Virus record (IMG/VR): IMGVR_UViG_3300023276_001188
Location: 1 to 24,738 of that record
Length of the DNA stretch: 24,738 nucleotides
Direction: 5' to 3' (one strand)
Origin: a virus
This document shows, in pieces, positions 1-9,700 of the stretch. The notes beneath the pieces are model-generated. The model saw only the letters and a list, made by a program, of their open reading frames with translations, was not told where the DNA came from and searched no databases. Made by a program: the position numbers and the translations under genes. Each line of letters begins with the position of its first letter. Position 1 is the stretch's first letter.

Positions 1-1014
1 ACTTATGCTTTCTGTTAGTTTTAAACGTCTAAAGTTATCATCTCCAACATAAGGACTAGTTCCAGTTGGATTATTCCACAAGGTATCACCTGGCGAAATT
101 ACTCCTGTAATTTCAACTCTTGCCCATATATTAGTATTTATATTTAAACCACATGCTGCACCGCTACTGTTTGCACCTTGTGATGAAATCTGAGCTGGCT
201 CAAGAACGCCTCCTGAGGAAGTTGTAGTGGTGGTAGTAAGTGGAACAATTACTGCAACTGGACCGTTTAAACAACACGCTATAGTAGTAGTTGTACTTGT
301 CGTACTTGTTGTACTTGTACTTGTACTTGTGCTTGTACTTGTTGTTGTAGTTGTTGTTGGAACAATTATATTTCCTCCAAATTGAAAAAGTGTATTAAAT
401 GGCTCCATTGTATATGAAGAAAAAAGTGGTGTAATTAATTGATCACAATCATCACAAGCATCTTCAGGTTGATAAGCGCTACCGTCTTTGCTAACTATAT
501 TTCGTAGATCCCAAGTTCCTACATTAGAGTTAGTAATAGTTGCGGTTACAACTTGACCTTCTAGTACATTGATAGTTCCAGATGCAAAATCAGCCCCACT
601 AGTTATTGTTGTATTTGTTACAGGAGAACCATCTACATTTATTACTAAATTTACAGTTCCTATATAACCTGGAGTTTGTGTATATAACTCAAAGTTAAAT
701 TCATATGGCGGAGGTGCAGTGGTAGTTGTTGTAGTTGTACTACTTGTACTTGTAGTTGTAGTTGTTGAACTAGTAGATGTTGTAGTTGTAGTTGGACAAT
801 TAGTTGGTAAGTCAATACAGTTTTCACACGTACCAACAGAACACACTCTAATAATAGTTGCACCTATAGGAAGTGTTACCACATAGCCATTTTCTAAAGC
901 AGTAGCTGGAACTTGTGTTTGAAATGGAGAACTGTATGCATTTGCATCTGAAAATAAATCAAATGGTCCAGCACTGCCAGTTGGAGGAATTGTTATATTT
1001 ATTTGTATTAACAT
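1..1014 (-). CDS. Thr-linker tail/adhesion protein, partial (C-terminus beyond window)
   Basis: This minus-strand frame is open from an ATG at 1014 to the left edge (338 codons, no stop), so the gene is cut by the window. Residues 1-70 form a small domain with the pattern PFDLFSDA..F.T.V...L.NGY and a following IIRV.S.G.C motif. The same domain opens the genes starting at 5067 and 5320. A Thr/Ser tract covers residues 75-100, then a roughly 120-residue beta-rich module with a CDDCD motif, a second Thr/Ser tract (25 residues, 283-357) and a short TTTTTT segment near 214-231. The start lies 11 bases after the protease stop, so the two genes are co-transcribed. I infer a virion surface or fibre protein from the linkers and neighbours. 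No enzymatic motif is visible. Confidence 0.75.
   Translation of the reverse strand, partial: MLIQINITIPPTGSAGPFDLFSDANAYSSPFQTQVPATALENGYVVTLPIGATIIRVCSVGTCENCIDLPTNCPTTTTTSTSSTTTTTSTSSTTTTTTTAPPPYEFNFELYTQTPGYIGTVNLVINVDGSPVTNTTITSGADFASGTINVLEGQVVTATITNSNVGTWDLRNIVSKDGSAYQPEDACDDCDQLITPLFSSYTMEPFNTLFQFGGNIIVPTTTTTTSTSTSTSTSTTSTTSTTTTIACCLNGPVAVIVPLTTTTTTSSGGVLEPAQISSQGANSSGAACGLNINTNIWARVEITGVISPGDTLWNNPTGTSPYVGDDNFRRLKLTESIS
283..357 (-). repeat. Thr/Ser tract with hexanucleotide ACAAGT repeats
   Basis: Within the partial gene, 25 consecutive codons encode only Thr and Ser. Part of the stretch is a near-perfect ACAAGT hexamer run (plus-strand acttgt), with scattered synonymous changes such as AGC and ACG. 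Units this regular can change copy number by slippage in steps of two residues without a frameshift. Confidence 0.8.
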
Positions 1015-1025
1015 ATCTTAATTTA

Positions 1026-2375
1026 TTATACGCATTGATTTTCTAATGTATCTGTAAAACCTGCTTGCCAGTATGTTTTGGAATTACAAGATCTTATTTT
1101 ATCATCACTTATTCCTGGTTCTGTAATATATATTATACTGTCAGGGTCAGCTAATGTTCCAGCTAATGCATCATCTGGATCATATGCAGCTATTCCTAAT
1201 TGTTGTACTACATCATCTATCCTACAGGCGACTCCTGTGGTTACTTGACCTTGACTATTTGAACTTCCTGCATAACAAAGTCCTATTATTTTAATAGTCC
1301 CATTTAATTCTGCTAAAAGAAAAGATCCAGAATCTCCACTAAATATAGGATTTATACATCCTGGAACTGTACTGTCAGGTGTATCGTTATTTGGTTTTAC
1401 AAACTTAATAGCTCTATCAAATTGACAGACTACATAATAAGGACTATTCTGAGCATCTGCTAAGTTTGCTTGTGTAGGATTCTGCATTTGGTATCCTATA
1501 CTGGTAATAAGTGCATCAACTGCTGATATTGTCATAGGACATTCAGGCATTAATCCTTTTGGTCCAGTTGTTCTTCCAGAACTATATACACGAGGATTGA
1601 TAGTTAATAATAAATCTAATTCAGCTGTACTAGCAAAAGGTGGAGCAGTACTACCTAATATAGATTCTAACCCTATTTGATTCCAAGCAGTATTTATATC
1701 AAATCTAGATTCAACTATAGAACAGATAGCTGCATCTACTTGATTCCATATACCTGTACTTTTTTTATGAATAGGTACATACCTTAGACTAACTCCCATA
1801 TTATTACTAACAGGAGTGTTAGAACCACTTTCTCCATTTTGATACACACGATTAACTGGAAATGCATCATTTAAGTATTGATTATTTATGTCTCTATCTG
1901 AAGTGTAAAAAGCATCATTTATTGATACATGATTATTAGTTAAACCTACGGTTGTACCAGTTTCTACATGTTTTACCATTCCTCCTAATGTTCCTATAGT
2001 TTTTGTATTATTTCTGCTAGAGAAGGAAATACCTCCTTGCATCAGTTGATTGGTTGCTCTATTAGCTGCATTATTTGAACCTGCTGCTGTGTTACCACAA
2101 AATGCGTCACATCCTAAATGTTGTATAATAGTTTCTTCTATAATATCTACTTTTACCACTCCTTCATTTTCTATAGTTACATTATCAACTATTATTTCAG
2201 AAGATGTAAGTTCAGAAAGTTTCTTCTTTTTTGGTATAGATATAACTATAGCAAATTCTCCAGTATCAACTCCATTAGTTATTTTTTTACCCAAACCAAT
2301 AGAAACTGCTTGAGGATATTGAATAGCTAATTCCTTAATCTTTTTTGATACTTCTTTTGTTATTTTTCCTTCCAT
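1026..2375 (-). CDS. Trypsin-like serine protease (S1-type fold) with N-terminal pro-domain
   Basis: A 449-residue protein with a readable chymotrypsin-type triad: His149 in LTNNHV, Asp214 in NQVDAAI, and Ser349 in FSGDSGSF, which is the GDSG signature. After the Ser, a beta-rich segment (IIGLCYAG, then TTGVACRIDDVV) fits the end of the protease barrel. Residues 20-80 carry SIGLGKKITNG.TGEFAIVISIPKKK and a downstream VKVDIIEE. This resembles the leading domain of bacterial trypsin-like proteins of the NAL1-like kind (recalled, not searched). No signal peptide is seen. The gene lies between two Thr-linker surface-protein genes with 7-11 base spacers, so it is part of the fibre operon. Possible roles are processing of fibre or virion proteins, or digestion of host surface protein. 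The catalytic assignment is firm by motif; the role is open. Confidence 0.85.
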   Translation of the reverse strand: MEGKITKEVSKKIKELAIQYPQAVSIGLGKKITNGVDTGEFAIVISIPKKKKLSELTSSEIIVDNVTIENEGVVKVDIIEETIIQHLGCDAFCGNTAAGSNNAANRATNQLMQGGISFSSRNNTKTIGTLGGMVKHVETGTTVGLTNNHVSINDAFYTSDRDINNQYLNDAFPVNRVYQNGESGSNTPVSNNMGVSLRYVPIHKKSTGIWNQVDAAICSIVESRFDINTAWNQIGLESILGSTAPPFASTAELDLLLTINPRVYSSGRTTGPKGLMPECPMTISAVDALITSIGYQMQNPTQANLADAQNSPYYVVCQFDRAIKFVKPNNDTPDSTVPGCINPIFSGDSGSFLLAELNGTIKIIGLCYAGSSNSQGQVTTGVACRIDDVVQQLGIAAYDPDDALAGTLADPDSIIYITEPGISDDKIRSCNSKTYWQAGFTDTLENQCV

Positions 2376-2382
2376 AGCTTAT

Positions 2383-5067
2383 TTATATTGGGGATGTGTA
2401 GGCTGAAAATGTAGTCCATATTGTTTTTACTCCTGATGGCACCACTGTTGTTGTACTAGTGGTTGTAGTAGATGGCGGTGGGTCAAATGATGTAATACCA
2501 TTACTTATTCTGCACTCTGGTCTACTTCCTGAATCTATAGATGCACCTGGAGTAGGTTGCTCAGGAACAATTTCCCAAACTGATGCAACAGTGTTGTATC
2601 TATACCAAACTCCTGAAGACACATCAGATGTATATATATAATTTCCAATCATTGTTAAATCTCCACTACCAAGATATGACCCATTACTAAGCAGGGGAGT
2701 GCTGATGGATCCATCTAATGTTCCTGTATTATAGTCGTATTGATATATTCTACGACTAGTTCCTTCAGTTTGATGATACAATATTTTATTTGTAGTAACT
2801 CCATCTGGTTTGTATGTAATTAAACAATCTCCATTAGCAGTACTTTGAACTATAAATTTTTGAGTAACTGATAAGACGGTAGAACCTTCAATAATTTCTG
2901 CTTCTAAAACTCTATTAAATCCATAAAGCCATACAGTTTTAGTATCATTAATTGAATCTCCAGAAATTTTAAGTCCTGTTGACCACTCAGAAGGCCATGT
3001 ATATAATATACCCTCCCACTGAATATTTTCAGGAACACCTGTTGAACTTAAATCATACGTGTATCTTGTAAATGCATACTCAGAGTTAACTATAGTTAAA
3101 GTAATATAGTTTTCACTAACAAGAACTCCGGAATTTTGAAAGTTAGTTCCTGCAGGGAATATAAGTTGTTCTGTAATTCCTGTAATAGGACTGTATGCAA
3201 ACACTTTGGAGTAATAAGGTTCACCAGGATAACATGCTCCTGGATTGCTAGCGCAAGTTTGTCTAGTAGTAGCATAAATTAGATTACAATCTAAAGATGT
3301 TGAATCAAAACAACCTAATCCAACTGGTCCACCAGTAGGAGCTTGTCCTGATAAAGTTAATATAGTATAGTCAGTTTCACAAGTTACAATAAACTCTCCA
3401 TTATTGTCATTATTATAATAATCTATTCCTCCAAACTGGTTACCAATAACCTTAACTCCATAACCTGTCGATATTGAAAGAGTTGGAGTTTCTGTATTTG
3501 TATCTACTTGATAAATGTCTCCACTACTAAATTCACCTTCTTCAGTTAATACGGTATTTAGTACTGCAGCTGTTATTGGAATATTATTTACAGGTTGAGC
3601 AAACGTTAGTGTAATTTCAAATACGGACCCTTGAACAACAAAGTCATAGGCTATAATCAGTCCAGTATAAGCGCACAACTTATATAGTGTCACCCCTCCA
3701 CCATTACCAACAATTCCGTTAGATCCAGCAGCAAGTGTACTACTAGCCATAACAGTCATACCTGCATACGTAAACGGTACTGGACCTATGTACACATCTC
3801 CTGCTTGGTCGTACATATTAGGTATTGTAGTAGATTCACATTCTGGTTCTGTATAAAGGGTAATATCTGCACAACCACTAGTTGTAGATAAACTTTTTAC
3901 ATTTGTACCTACAAGATTTGATGATTGTTGTTGGTAGTCAGGAGTTTGTGATATTTCATATACTCTATTTAATTCTGGTTGAAGAGCATATAATTTACTA
4001 TTTATTGAGAATATATCTATATATTTCTCAGAAGTGTAATTAACGGTAAATTCTGGAATGCCTAAATCCTGCAACTTCATAGTTCCAGTTATACGATCAT
4101 TATTTGAAATATTGTATTGTTGTAGATAATTCCCATTATAAGGACCATCAACTTCGCCATCCATCCTCATACTAGTAATAACATCACCGTTATTAAGATA
4201 TAGTAGTCTAGGGTTTGAAACAACCTTACCATAGGTATTTATTACAGGTTTAACAGTTCTTCCAATACTAGATGTTAGATTTTTAGCAATATTACCTGTT
4301 TGACTTATATCAATAGTAAAACCCCATACATCTGGTGAAGTAACAGTAGCAGTTGGTCCACCAAAAACTATTATTATACTTGTATCATTAATAGCAGTTA
4401 GTGCCGTACATTCAGAACCAACTCTAGAATAACCAGGGTATGATAGGATACCTTGTGTGCTAACAGTAATGTCTCTTGTAAAAGATAAACCTACATTACC
4501 TGATGTAAAAGTTACATCATATTCTCTAATTATAAAGTTGTTCTGGGTAAGGTCTGTTTCACTAGCTAGCCAAAGTTTATTTTGTGTACTACATATAGGT
4601 CTAGTTACACCTTGGGTTACTAAAAAGTCATTAGGAACTAATACTGTAGTTACTACATTGGTGTCTATATTATATACTCCTAGTTCTCCGGAGGTTCCTT
4701 CGTTAAGAGTTGACCAAAGACATAGTGAAGTAATTGGTCCAGGTCCACTTGATGTAGTAGTAGTAGTTGTAGTTGAAGATGAAGATGTGCTGGTTGTAGT
4801 TGTTGTAACATCACAAAGTATCTCTCCTGTAAAATCACAATTTGGTGTAGCACAAGAATATATATCCACTGAACCGCAAGTCTGATTTGTACTATCTAAC
4901 CTAACAGTAGTAGTTCCAGCAGGGGCATTATAAGAAGTGTAACCATTCAATAGAGCTTGTCTGGAAACATTAGTATCAAATGCATTTTGATAATTATCTG
5001 CATCAGAATATAGATCAAATGGACCTGTATCTATGCCTGCTAAAGTTAATGTTATAAGTATTGTCAT
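2383..5067 (-). CDS. Large Thr-linker surface protein with propeller-like repeats
   Basis: 894 residues. The N-terminal 70 or so residues (PFDLYSDAD..F.T.V...LLNGYT, then TTTVRL.S..C) match the openings of the genes at 1014 and 5320. A Thr/Ser tract at about 87-107 links to a large body. The body contains many short Trp/Tyr-containing beta-strand units, for example LWLAS, YIDIFSINSKLYALQ, TVWLYGFN, ILYHQTEG and NYIYTSDVSSGVWYRY. They fall into two blocks, about 113-410 and 620-860, that read like beta-propellers. The middle (about 420-610) is another beta-rich module. A second Thr/Ser tract near 866-873 leads to a short C-terminal tail ending in Ser-Pro-Ile. I infer a receptor-binding or glycan-binding fibre. 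It starts 4 bases after the stop of the 82-residue gene. Confidence 0.75.
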   Translation of the reverse strand: MTILITLTLAGIDTGPFDLYSDADNYQNAFDTNVSRQALLNGYTSYNAPAGTTTVRLDSTNQTCGSVDIYSCATPNCDFTGEILCDVTTTTTSTSSSSTTTTTTTSSGPGPITSLCLWSTLNEGTSGELGVYNIDTNVVTTVLVPNDFLVTQGVTRPICSTQNKLWLASETDLTQNNFIIREYDVTFTSGNVGLSFTRDITVSTQGILSYPGYSRVGSECTALTAINDTSIIIVFGGPTATVTSPDVWGFTIDISQTGNIAKNLTSSIGRTVKPVINTYGKVVSNPRLLYLNNGDVITSMRMDGEVDGPYNGNYLQQYNISNNDRITGTMKLQDLGIPEFTVNYTSEKYIDIFSINSKLYALQPELNRVYEISQTPDYQQQSSNLVGTNVKSLSTTSGCADITLYTEPECESTTIPNMYDQAGDVYIGPVPFTYAGMTVMASSTLAAGSNGIVGNGGGVTLYKLCAYTGLIIAYDFVVQGSVFEITLTFAQPVNNIPITAAVLNTVLTEEGEFSSGDIYQVDTNTETPTLSISTGYGVKVIGNQFGGIDYYNNDNNGEFIVTCETDYTILTLSGQAPTGGPVGLGCFDSTSLDCNLIYATTRQTCASNPGACYPGEPYYSKVFAYSPITGITEQLIFPAGTNFQNSGVLVSENYITLTIVNSEYAFTRYTYDLSSTGVPENIQWEGILYTWPSEWSTGLKISGDSINDTKTVWLYGFNRVLEAEIIEGSTVLSVTQKFIVQSTANGDCLITYKPDGVTTNKILYHQTEGTSRRIYQYDYNTGTLDGSISTPLLSNGSYLGSGDLTMIGNYIYTSDVSSGVWYRYNTVASVWEIVPEQPTPGASIDSGSRPECRISNGITSFDPPPSTTTTSTTTVVPSGVKTIWTTFSAYTSPI

Positions 5068-5071
5068 TGTC

Positions 5072-5320
5072 CTACGGTGTTATTGTGGTGGTTGTTGTGG
5101 TTGTTTGTTCTAGTGTTATCTCAATACTATTTTTACAAACTGAACCTGATGCTACTTTTACTATAGTAGTGTAATCAGGCATCACAGCTGTATACCCATT
5201 CAATAACTGGGTTTTAGTTACATTTGTTTGAAAAGCAACACTAAACCCATCTACGTCTGAAAATAGATTAAAAGATCCAGTATTATTTCCTGCTGTATTT
5301 AGTGTTAAGATTGCTTCCAT
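5072..5320 (-). CDS. Stand-alone copy of the fibre N-terminal domain with a Thr tail
   Basis: 82 residues. Almost the whole protein is the domain found at the N-termini of the genes at 1014 and 5067 (SFNLFSD.DGF..AFQTNV....LLNGYT, then TTIVKVASGSVC). It stops directly after a seven-Thr tract (QTTTTTTTITP, TAG stop). It starts by a one-base TAATG overlap with the upstream 103-residue gene, so it is translationally coupled and probably expressed. It may be a minimal docking subunit, or the remnant of a fibre gene that lost its distal domains at the Thr linker. Function unknown. Confidence 0.7.
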   Translation of the reverse strand: MEAILTLNTAGNNTGSFNLFSDVDGFSVAFQTNVTKTQLLNGYTAVMPDYTTIVKVASGSVCKNSIEITLEQTTTTTTTITP

Positions 5321-5631
5321 TATGAGTCACAACAAGTTGTTAATGTTTGATTTATACTTATTACTTGCTGCTTTATAGTAGCTATTTCAGATGTATTGAT
5401 TGCTTGTTGGTTTACCAATGTACAAATAATTTCGTCAATTTTAGACAAAGCAATGTTTAAATCATCACAAGGTTGCACATTTGAACAAGGTAATACAGGT
5501 CCATTGTATGTAATAGACTTTGAATAATGTACCCCAGTTGCACAAGGATTATTGCTTGTAGTGCTTGAACATCCACAAGGGGTGTTTGAAACTACATCTG
5601 TGCAACAAGGATTTACAGGTAAGTATGCCAT
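5320..5631 (-). CDS. Small Cys-rich fibre-associated protein
   Basis: 103 residues with many Cys near the N-terminus (NPCCTD, PCGCSS, NPC), then SKSITYNGPVLPCSNVQPCDDLNIALSKIDEII, a segment resembling residues 20-50 of the collar-fibre protein next door. The C-terminal 45 residues (NTSEIATIKQQVISINQTL) are heptad-like, as in short trimeric fibre stalks, and end in CC. The stop overlaps the start of the 82-residue gene (TAATG), and the start follows the collar-fibre gene by 12 bases. Probably a small adaptor or trimerisation piece of the fibre complex; this role is inference. Confidence 0.65.
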   Translation of the reverse strand: MAYLPVNPCCTDVVSNTPCGCSSTTSNNPCATGVHYSKSITYNGPVLPCSNVQPCDDLNIALSKIDEIICTLVNQQAINTSEIATIKQQVISINQTLTTCCDS

Positions 5632-5643
5632 TTTGTTTTTATT

Positions 5644-6726
5644 TTAAGGTATGTAAATTATATAATATGATCCAAGGCCAGGTTGAAAATTAGCATGTGA
5701 TAATCCTCCACCTGTCTCATTTATTGTAGCAGAATGTGAATGTGGTGGAAGGGGATCTGCTACAAACGATCTCATTTTAAAGTCATTATCCCCACCTTTA
5801 AATCCTCCACCAATATTCTCACCAACGTAAGGTCCTGCTGCCTTTCCTGTAGGGGTTATTGTAGGCGTTGATGGTCCAATGGTAATTGTATGTGTATGTG
5901 AAGGTATTTGTGTAATACCTAATGTAACACTGTTAGTTCCAACAGGAGTATTAAGATTATATGTTGGGTTTCCAGCTACATTAGGGTCAACTGCAGAATC
6001 TAACGAAGCTCCTCCCATTCCACTAGTAGTACCAACTGGTACTCTTCCTCTAAGATCAGGTGTTCCATTTTGCCCATTACATAAAAAGATTCTATCCCAA
6101 ACGCCTATACCAGCTCCTGACTGACTAAATGGAGACAAGTCTCCAAAATAAGGTTGAGCAGAGAATGGAACCATTCTATTATTTATTAATTGTTGTGTAG
6201 GGTTAGTGTTAAAATAGTTATCTATATATGTATTTATATCAACGATTCTTACATAGTTAGTAGTAACATCTGTAATGAAAGTATTTAGTGATTGCTCAAC
6301 TTCACATAACTTTACTATAGTTTGTTGTAAAACATCTTGAGTAGAAGTGTTATCTGTTACTCCTGACACACATCCTACCTCATATGCACTGGTTGGTTCA
6401 CTTTCTTCTATAAGTTGTATTTGTTCATTTAAGTTACAGATAGTTTGAACTATACCTGTAAGATAATTATTTAAAGAAAGCGGATCACATACTGGCAAGT
6501 TAGCTTCTACGATTGGACATATATCAGTTGGTTGTATTATAGGAAATACTCCTGTTCCATCAATTGTAGAACTTAAGAAAGTTATAATAGCCTGCTCTAC
6601 AAAAGATAGAGAGTCTCCAGTCTGTATTCCTAAAATAGGAACATCTACTCCTGTATATTTAACACATCTGTCTGAAGTAATTTCAGTGCATCCGTTATAA
6701 CAATTTGAGCAATTTTGTGTTGACAT
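5644..6726 (-). CDS. Tail-collar (short tail fibre) domain protein
   Basis: 360 residues. The C-terminal half from about residue 185 has the phage tail-collar / microcystin-dependent-protein pattern: WDRIFLCNGQNGTPDLRGRVPVG, then the metal-binding type motifs PSHTHT and PPHSHS, ending in an aromatic YYIIYIP strand. In T4 gp12 the paired HxH motifs bind metal in the trimeric receptor-binding head; the same is likely here. The N-terminal 20 residues are Cys-rich (CSNCYNGC). They are followed by RCVKYTGVDVPILGIQTGDSL, which resembles a segment in the neighbouring 103-residue protein. The middle contains coiled-coil-like stretches. It lies directly after the FISUMP fibre gene. Confidence 0.85.
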   Translation of the reverse strand: MSTQNCSNCYNGCTEITSDRCVKYTGVDVPILGIQTGDSLSFVEQAIITFLSSTIDGTGVFPIIQPTDICPIVEANLPVCDPLSLNNYLTGIVQTICNLNEQIQLIEESEPTSAYEVGCVSGVTDNTSTQDVLQQTIVKLCEVEQSLNTFITDVTTNYVRIVDINTYIDNYFNTNPTQQLINNRMVPFSAQPYFGDLSPFSQSGAGIGVWDRIFLCNGQNGTPDLRGRVPVGTTSGMGGASLDSAVDPNVAGNPTYNLNTPVGTNSVTLGITQIPSHTHTITIGPSTPTITPTGKAAGPYVGENIGGGFKGGDNDFKMRSFVADPLPPHSHSATINETGGGLSHANFQPGLGSYYIIYIP

Positions 6727-6748
6727 AATTTTTTTATTTTATTTGTTA

Positions 6749-9700
6749 TTAATATTCAAATGCTTCAATTACTATTGATGTAGCATTTAATACTGTAAAT
6801 GTATGGGTTATAGTGTTTAATGAACCAGAAGGATTATTCTCCTGATAGCTAAATGGTGTCATTCCACCACCGGTTATAACTAGTTCAGTAGATACACCTC
6901 CAACTTCGTTGTTTGAATATGGAAATGTAACTGTATATTCTCTACCAACTAAGAAGTCATAATAATAATTACCATTCCAAATTGGACCAGTTGTTGGTAT
7001 ACTCACTACTACAGGATTACCTGACTGATCATTATCTTGTATTTCAAAGCTAAGATTAGCACCGTTATTAGTAAGCGACATAGTAATTTCAGATGACGCT
7101 ATTTGTTCTTGATTTACTTTAAATAATAATAAAGGACCATTAGTAACACCAGGTTGAGTATATCCAGTACTAAAGCTAGTTGCAAGTGAATTTGTGACTC
7201 CACCAGCAGGTGGTTGTAGTATACCTGTATCTAATTCTTGCAGACCTCCTGCTCCTATCAATAAAAAACTATTCTGCACTTGAGTCTCTTCACTTGTTAA
7301 GTTCTTAGTAGTAAGTTTAGCATTAATAACATCACCGTTAGAACTTGAAAACAATCCTTGTACCGAAGGCGTGCTATTAGTAATAACTTGAGTTACTACA
7401 CTCGCTCCATTTTTAAATAATTGTAATTCTGCTTCTTTAAATCCATTTCCTCCTCCAACAACTTCCCAATCAATATCGTAGCTTTTTGCACTAGTGGTTG
7501 TAGTTGTAGTAGTAGGAGCAACAGTTGTAGTAGTTGTAGTTGTTGGTGTTGTACCAGTTGCTGCAACAGCGCAACCAGTAGCAGATCCTGAGTTACTATA
7601 TCCTGAAGGAACAATAAACCCAAGCGTATAAGCAACTGTTCCAGCAATATATACAGTTGTATTACCCCCACCATAAGTGTAACTAGTTATAGCTAGATTG
7701 AGTCCATCATATACAACACTTCCATTCAGTGGATCTCCTACAATTCCATCAGGTAAAGATACTGTTAGTAGTGGATTTGTACAAAGGAAAACAGGTAAGG
7801 TTGTAGTTGTTGTAGTTGTTGGAGCTACAGTGGTTGTAGTTGTTGTTGTTGGTGTTGTACAATCTCCATATGCAGTAACTTTAACACCATCTCCATTTGT
7901 ATAATCAAAGGTAGAAAGTATTGATGATAAGTCATTACCATTTGCATCTATCTTTGAAAATTGGAATACAGACATAGATGATAAGCTACCACCGTTAGTG
8001 CTAAATTTACCATAAGGAACACTAATTGATCCAATTCCAAGATCAATAAATTGATACTCTGCTGTATAGTCTACTCCTCCTATATTAAATACTACATCAT
8101 AGTTGGTATTTGGAACTTGATCCCAGTCGGTATAACTTGTTGTGTTTGTAGTTGGTCCTGTATTAAAAGCTACTTGAACATATAGAGATGGATTATTCAC
8201 ATCTATAGGATAAGGTGGATTTGTATACCAATCGCTAAAAGTTACAAGAGTTAAATAGTCAAACTCTAGACATCCAACTAATGGTGGAAGAGTTGTACTA
8301 GTAGTTGTGGTTGTTGGTGCAAGAGTTGTACTAGTAGTAGTAGTTGTTGGTGCTACAGTGGTTGTGGTTGTAGTTGTTGGTGCCACTGTAGTTGTAGTAG
8401 TGGTAGTAGGAGCAACAGTTGTTGTACTAGTTGTAGTTGATGTACTAGATGTACTAGTTGTAGTGGTTGTTGGTGCTAAAGTGGTGGTTGTTGTAGTTCC
8501 TGTATCTTTTATTAGACGAACTGAATAACCGTGATTTTGCTTCGTGTCACCTCTATACGCAGAATTCTGATTATGGTATAAATTAAAACCAAGAGCATCA
8601 GCCCCATCTATATCTTCTGTACTACTCCACCAGGCACCAATCTCATTAATACCAGCAAACACCCCAAAGAGAGTCTCACGAAGACCTCCTGGAAGACCTG
8701 TGAAACCTGAACTATTTGTTGCTCCAGTATTAGGTGCATCCCAATGACAGAATTGTACTTCTTTTAATGGACCTCCTGCATTATTTGGTAAAGTTGCACC
8801 TCCTGATGAAGTTGGGTCAATATAATTAAGTAATGTAATTACTTCATCATTAGTTGGAATATGATAACCTGTAGGAGCTAACCCTCTTGGATCATTAACA
8901 GCAAACCAATTATATAATTTTCCATAAGTTGGTTCATTTGCAGAATCATTGCTATAGTAACACCAAGCTCCTGTAGTTAATCCTATCCAAGTGTTTGGGT
9001 CTGTTACTTCTGGAATTGGATCACCATTTAAATATGTATCAACATTTAAATTACACTTACTCCAGGTTTGTGTTCCAATTGTTACATCACTAGGAATACA
9101 ATCCACACATGCAGCAATTGTTGTAGTTGTAGTTGTAGTAGGTGCCACCGTTGTAGTTGTAGTTGTTGTTGGTACAATTGTAGTCGTACTAGTAGTTGTA
9201 CTAGTTGAACTACTTGTTGTAGTAGTAGTTGTACTAGACGTACTAGTAGTTGTACTAGACGTGCTAGTTGTTGTCGTAGTTATTGGACTACTACCAGGAC
9301 ATACATAAAAATCAAAACCAATACCAGCTAATGCATCAGCAGGTGGGTTAATTGTAATTCGTAATTGACTTATACCTCCACTAATTGGTGAAATTGCTGT
9401 AACTCCTGCAGAATAGTTTGGATAAAGAGCTTGTGATCCAGTTAAATTAATTTCATTTTGACTTATTTGTGTTGTTGCATAGTCACCACATGCTGTTAAT
9501 TCAGTAGCAACAATTACATCAGTAGATGTTATAACCACAGTCTCTGTCGCTGATGGATCTTTACTAGAACCATAACCCTGAGTGACAAACGCTATAGCAT
9601 TTATTGGAGGATTAAAGTCCATTACAACGGTTGAACCTCCACGCATTGACAATGTTCCTTGTCCACCAGACTGAGAAGTTACATATGCTCCATTACATAC

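Noticed and set aside
293-342. CRISPR-like short direct repeats
   Set aside because: The repeats are hexamers inside a Thr/Ser coding tract with no spacers, so this is a coding microsatellite.
2050-2330. Plus-strand frames opposite the protease gene
   Set aside because: The minus strand there encodes the conserved pro-domain region of the protease; the plus frames have no recognisable features.
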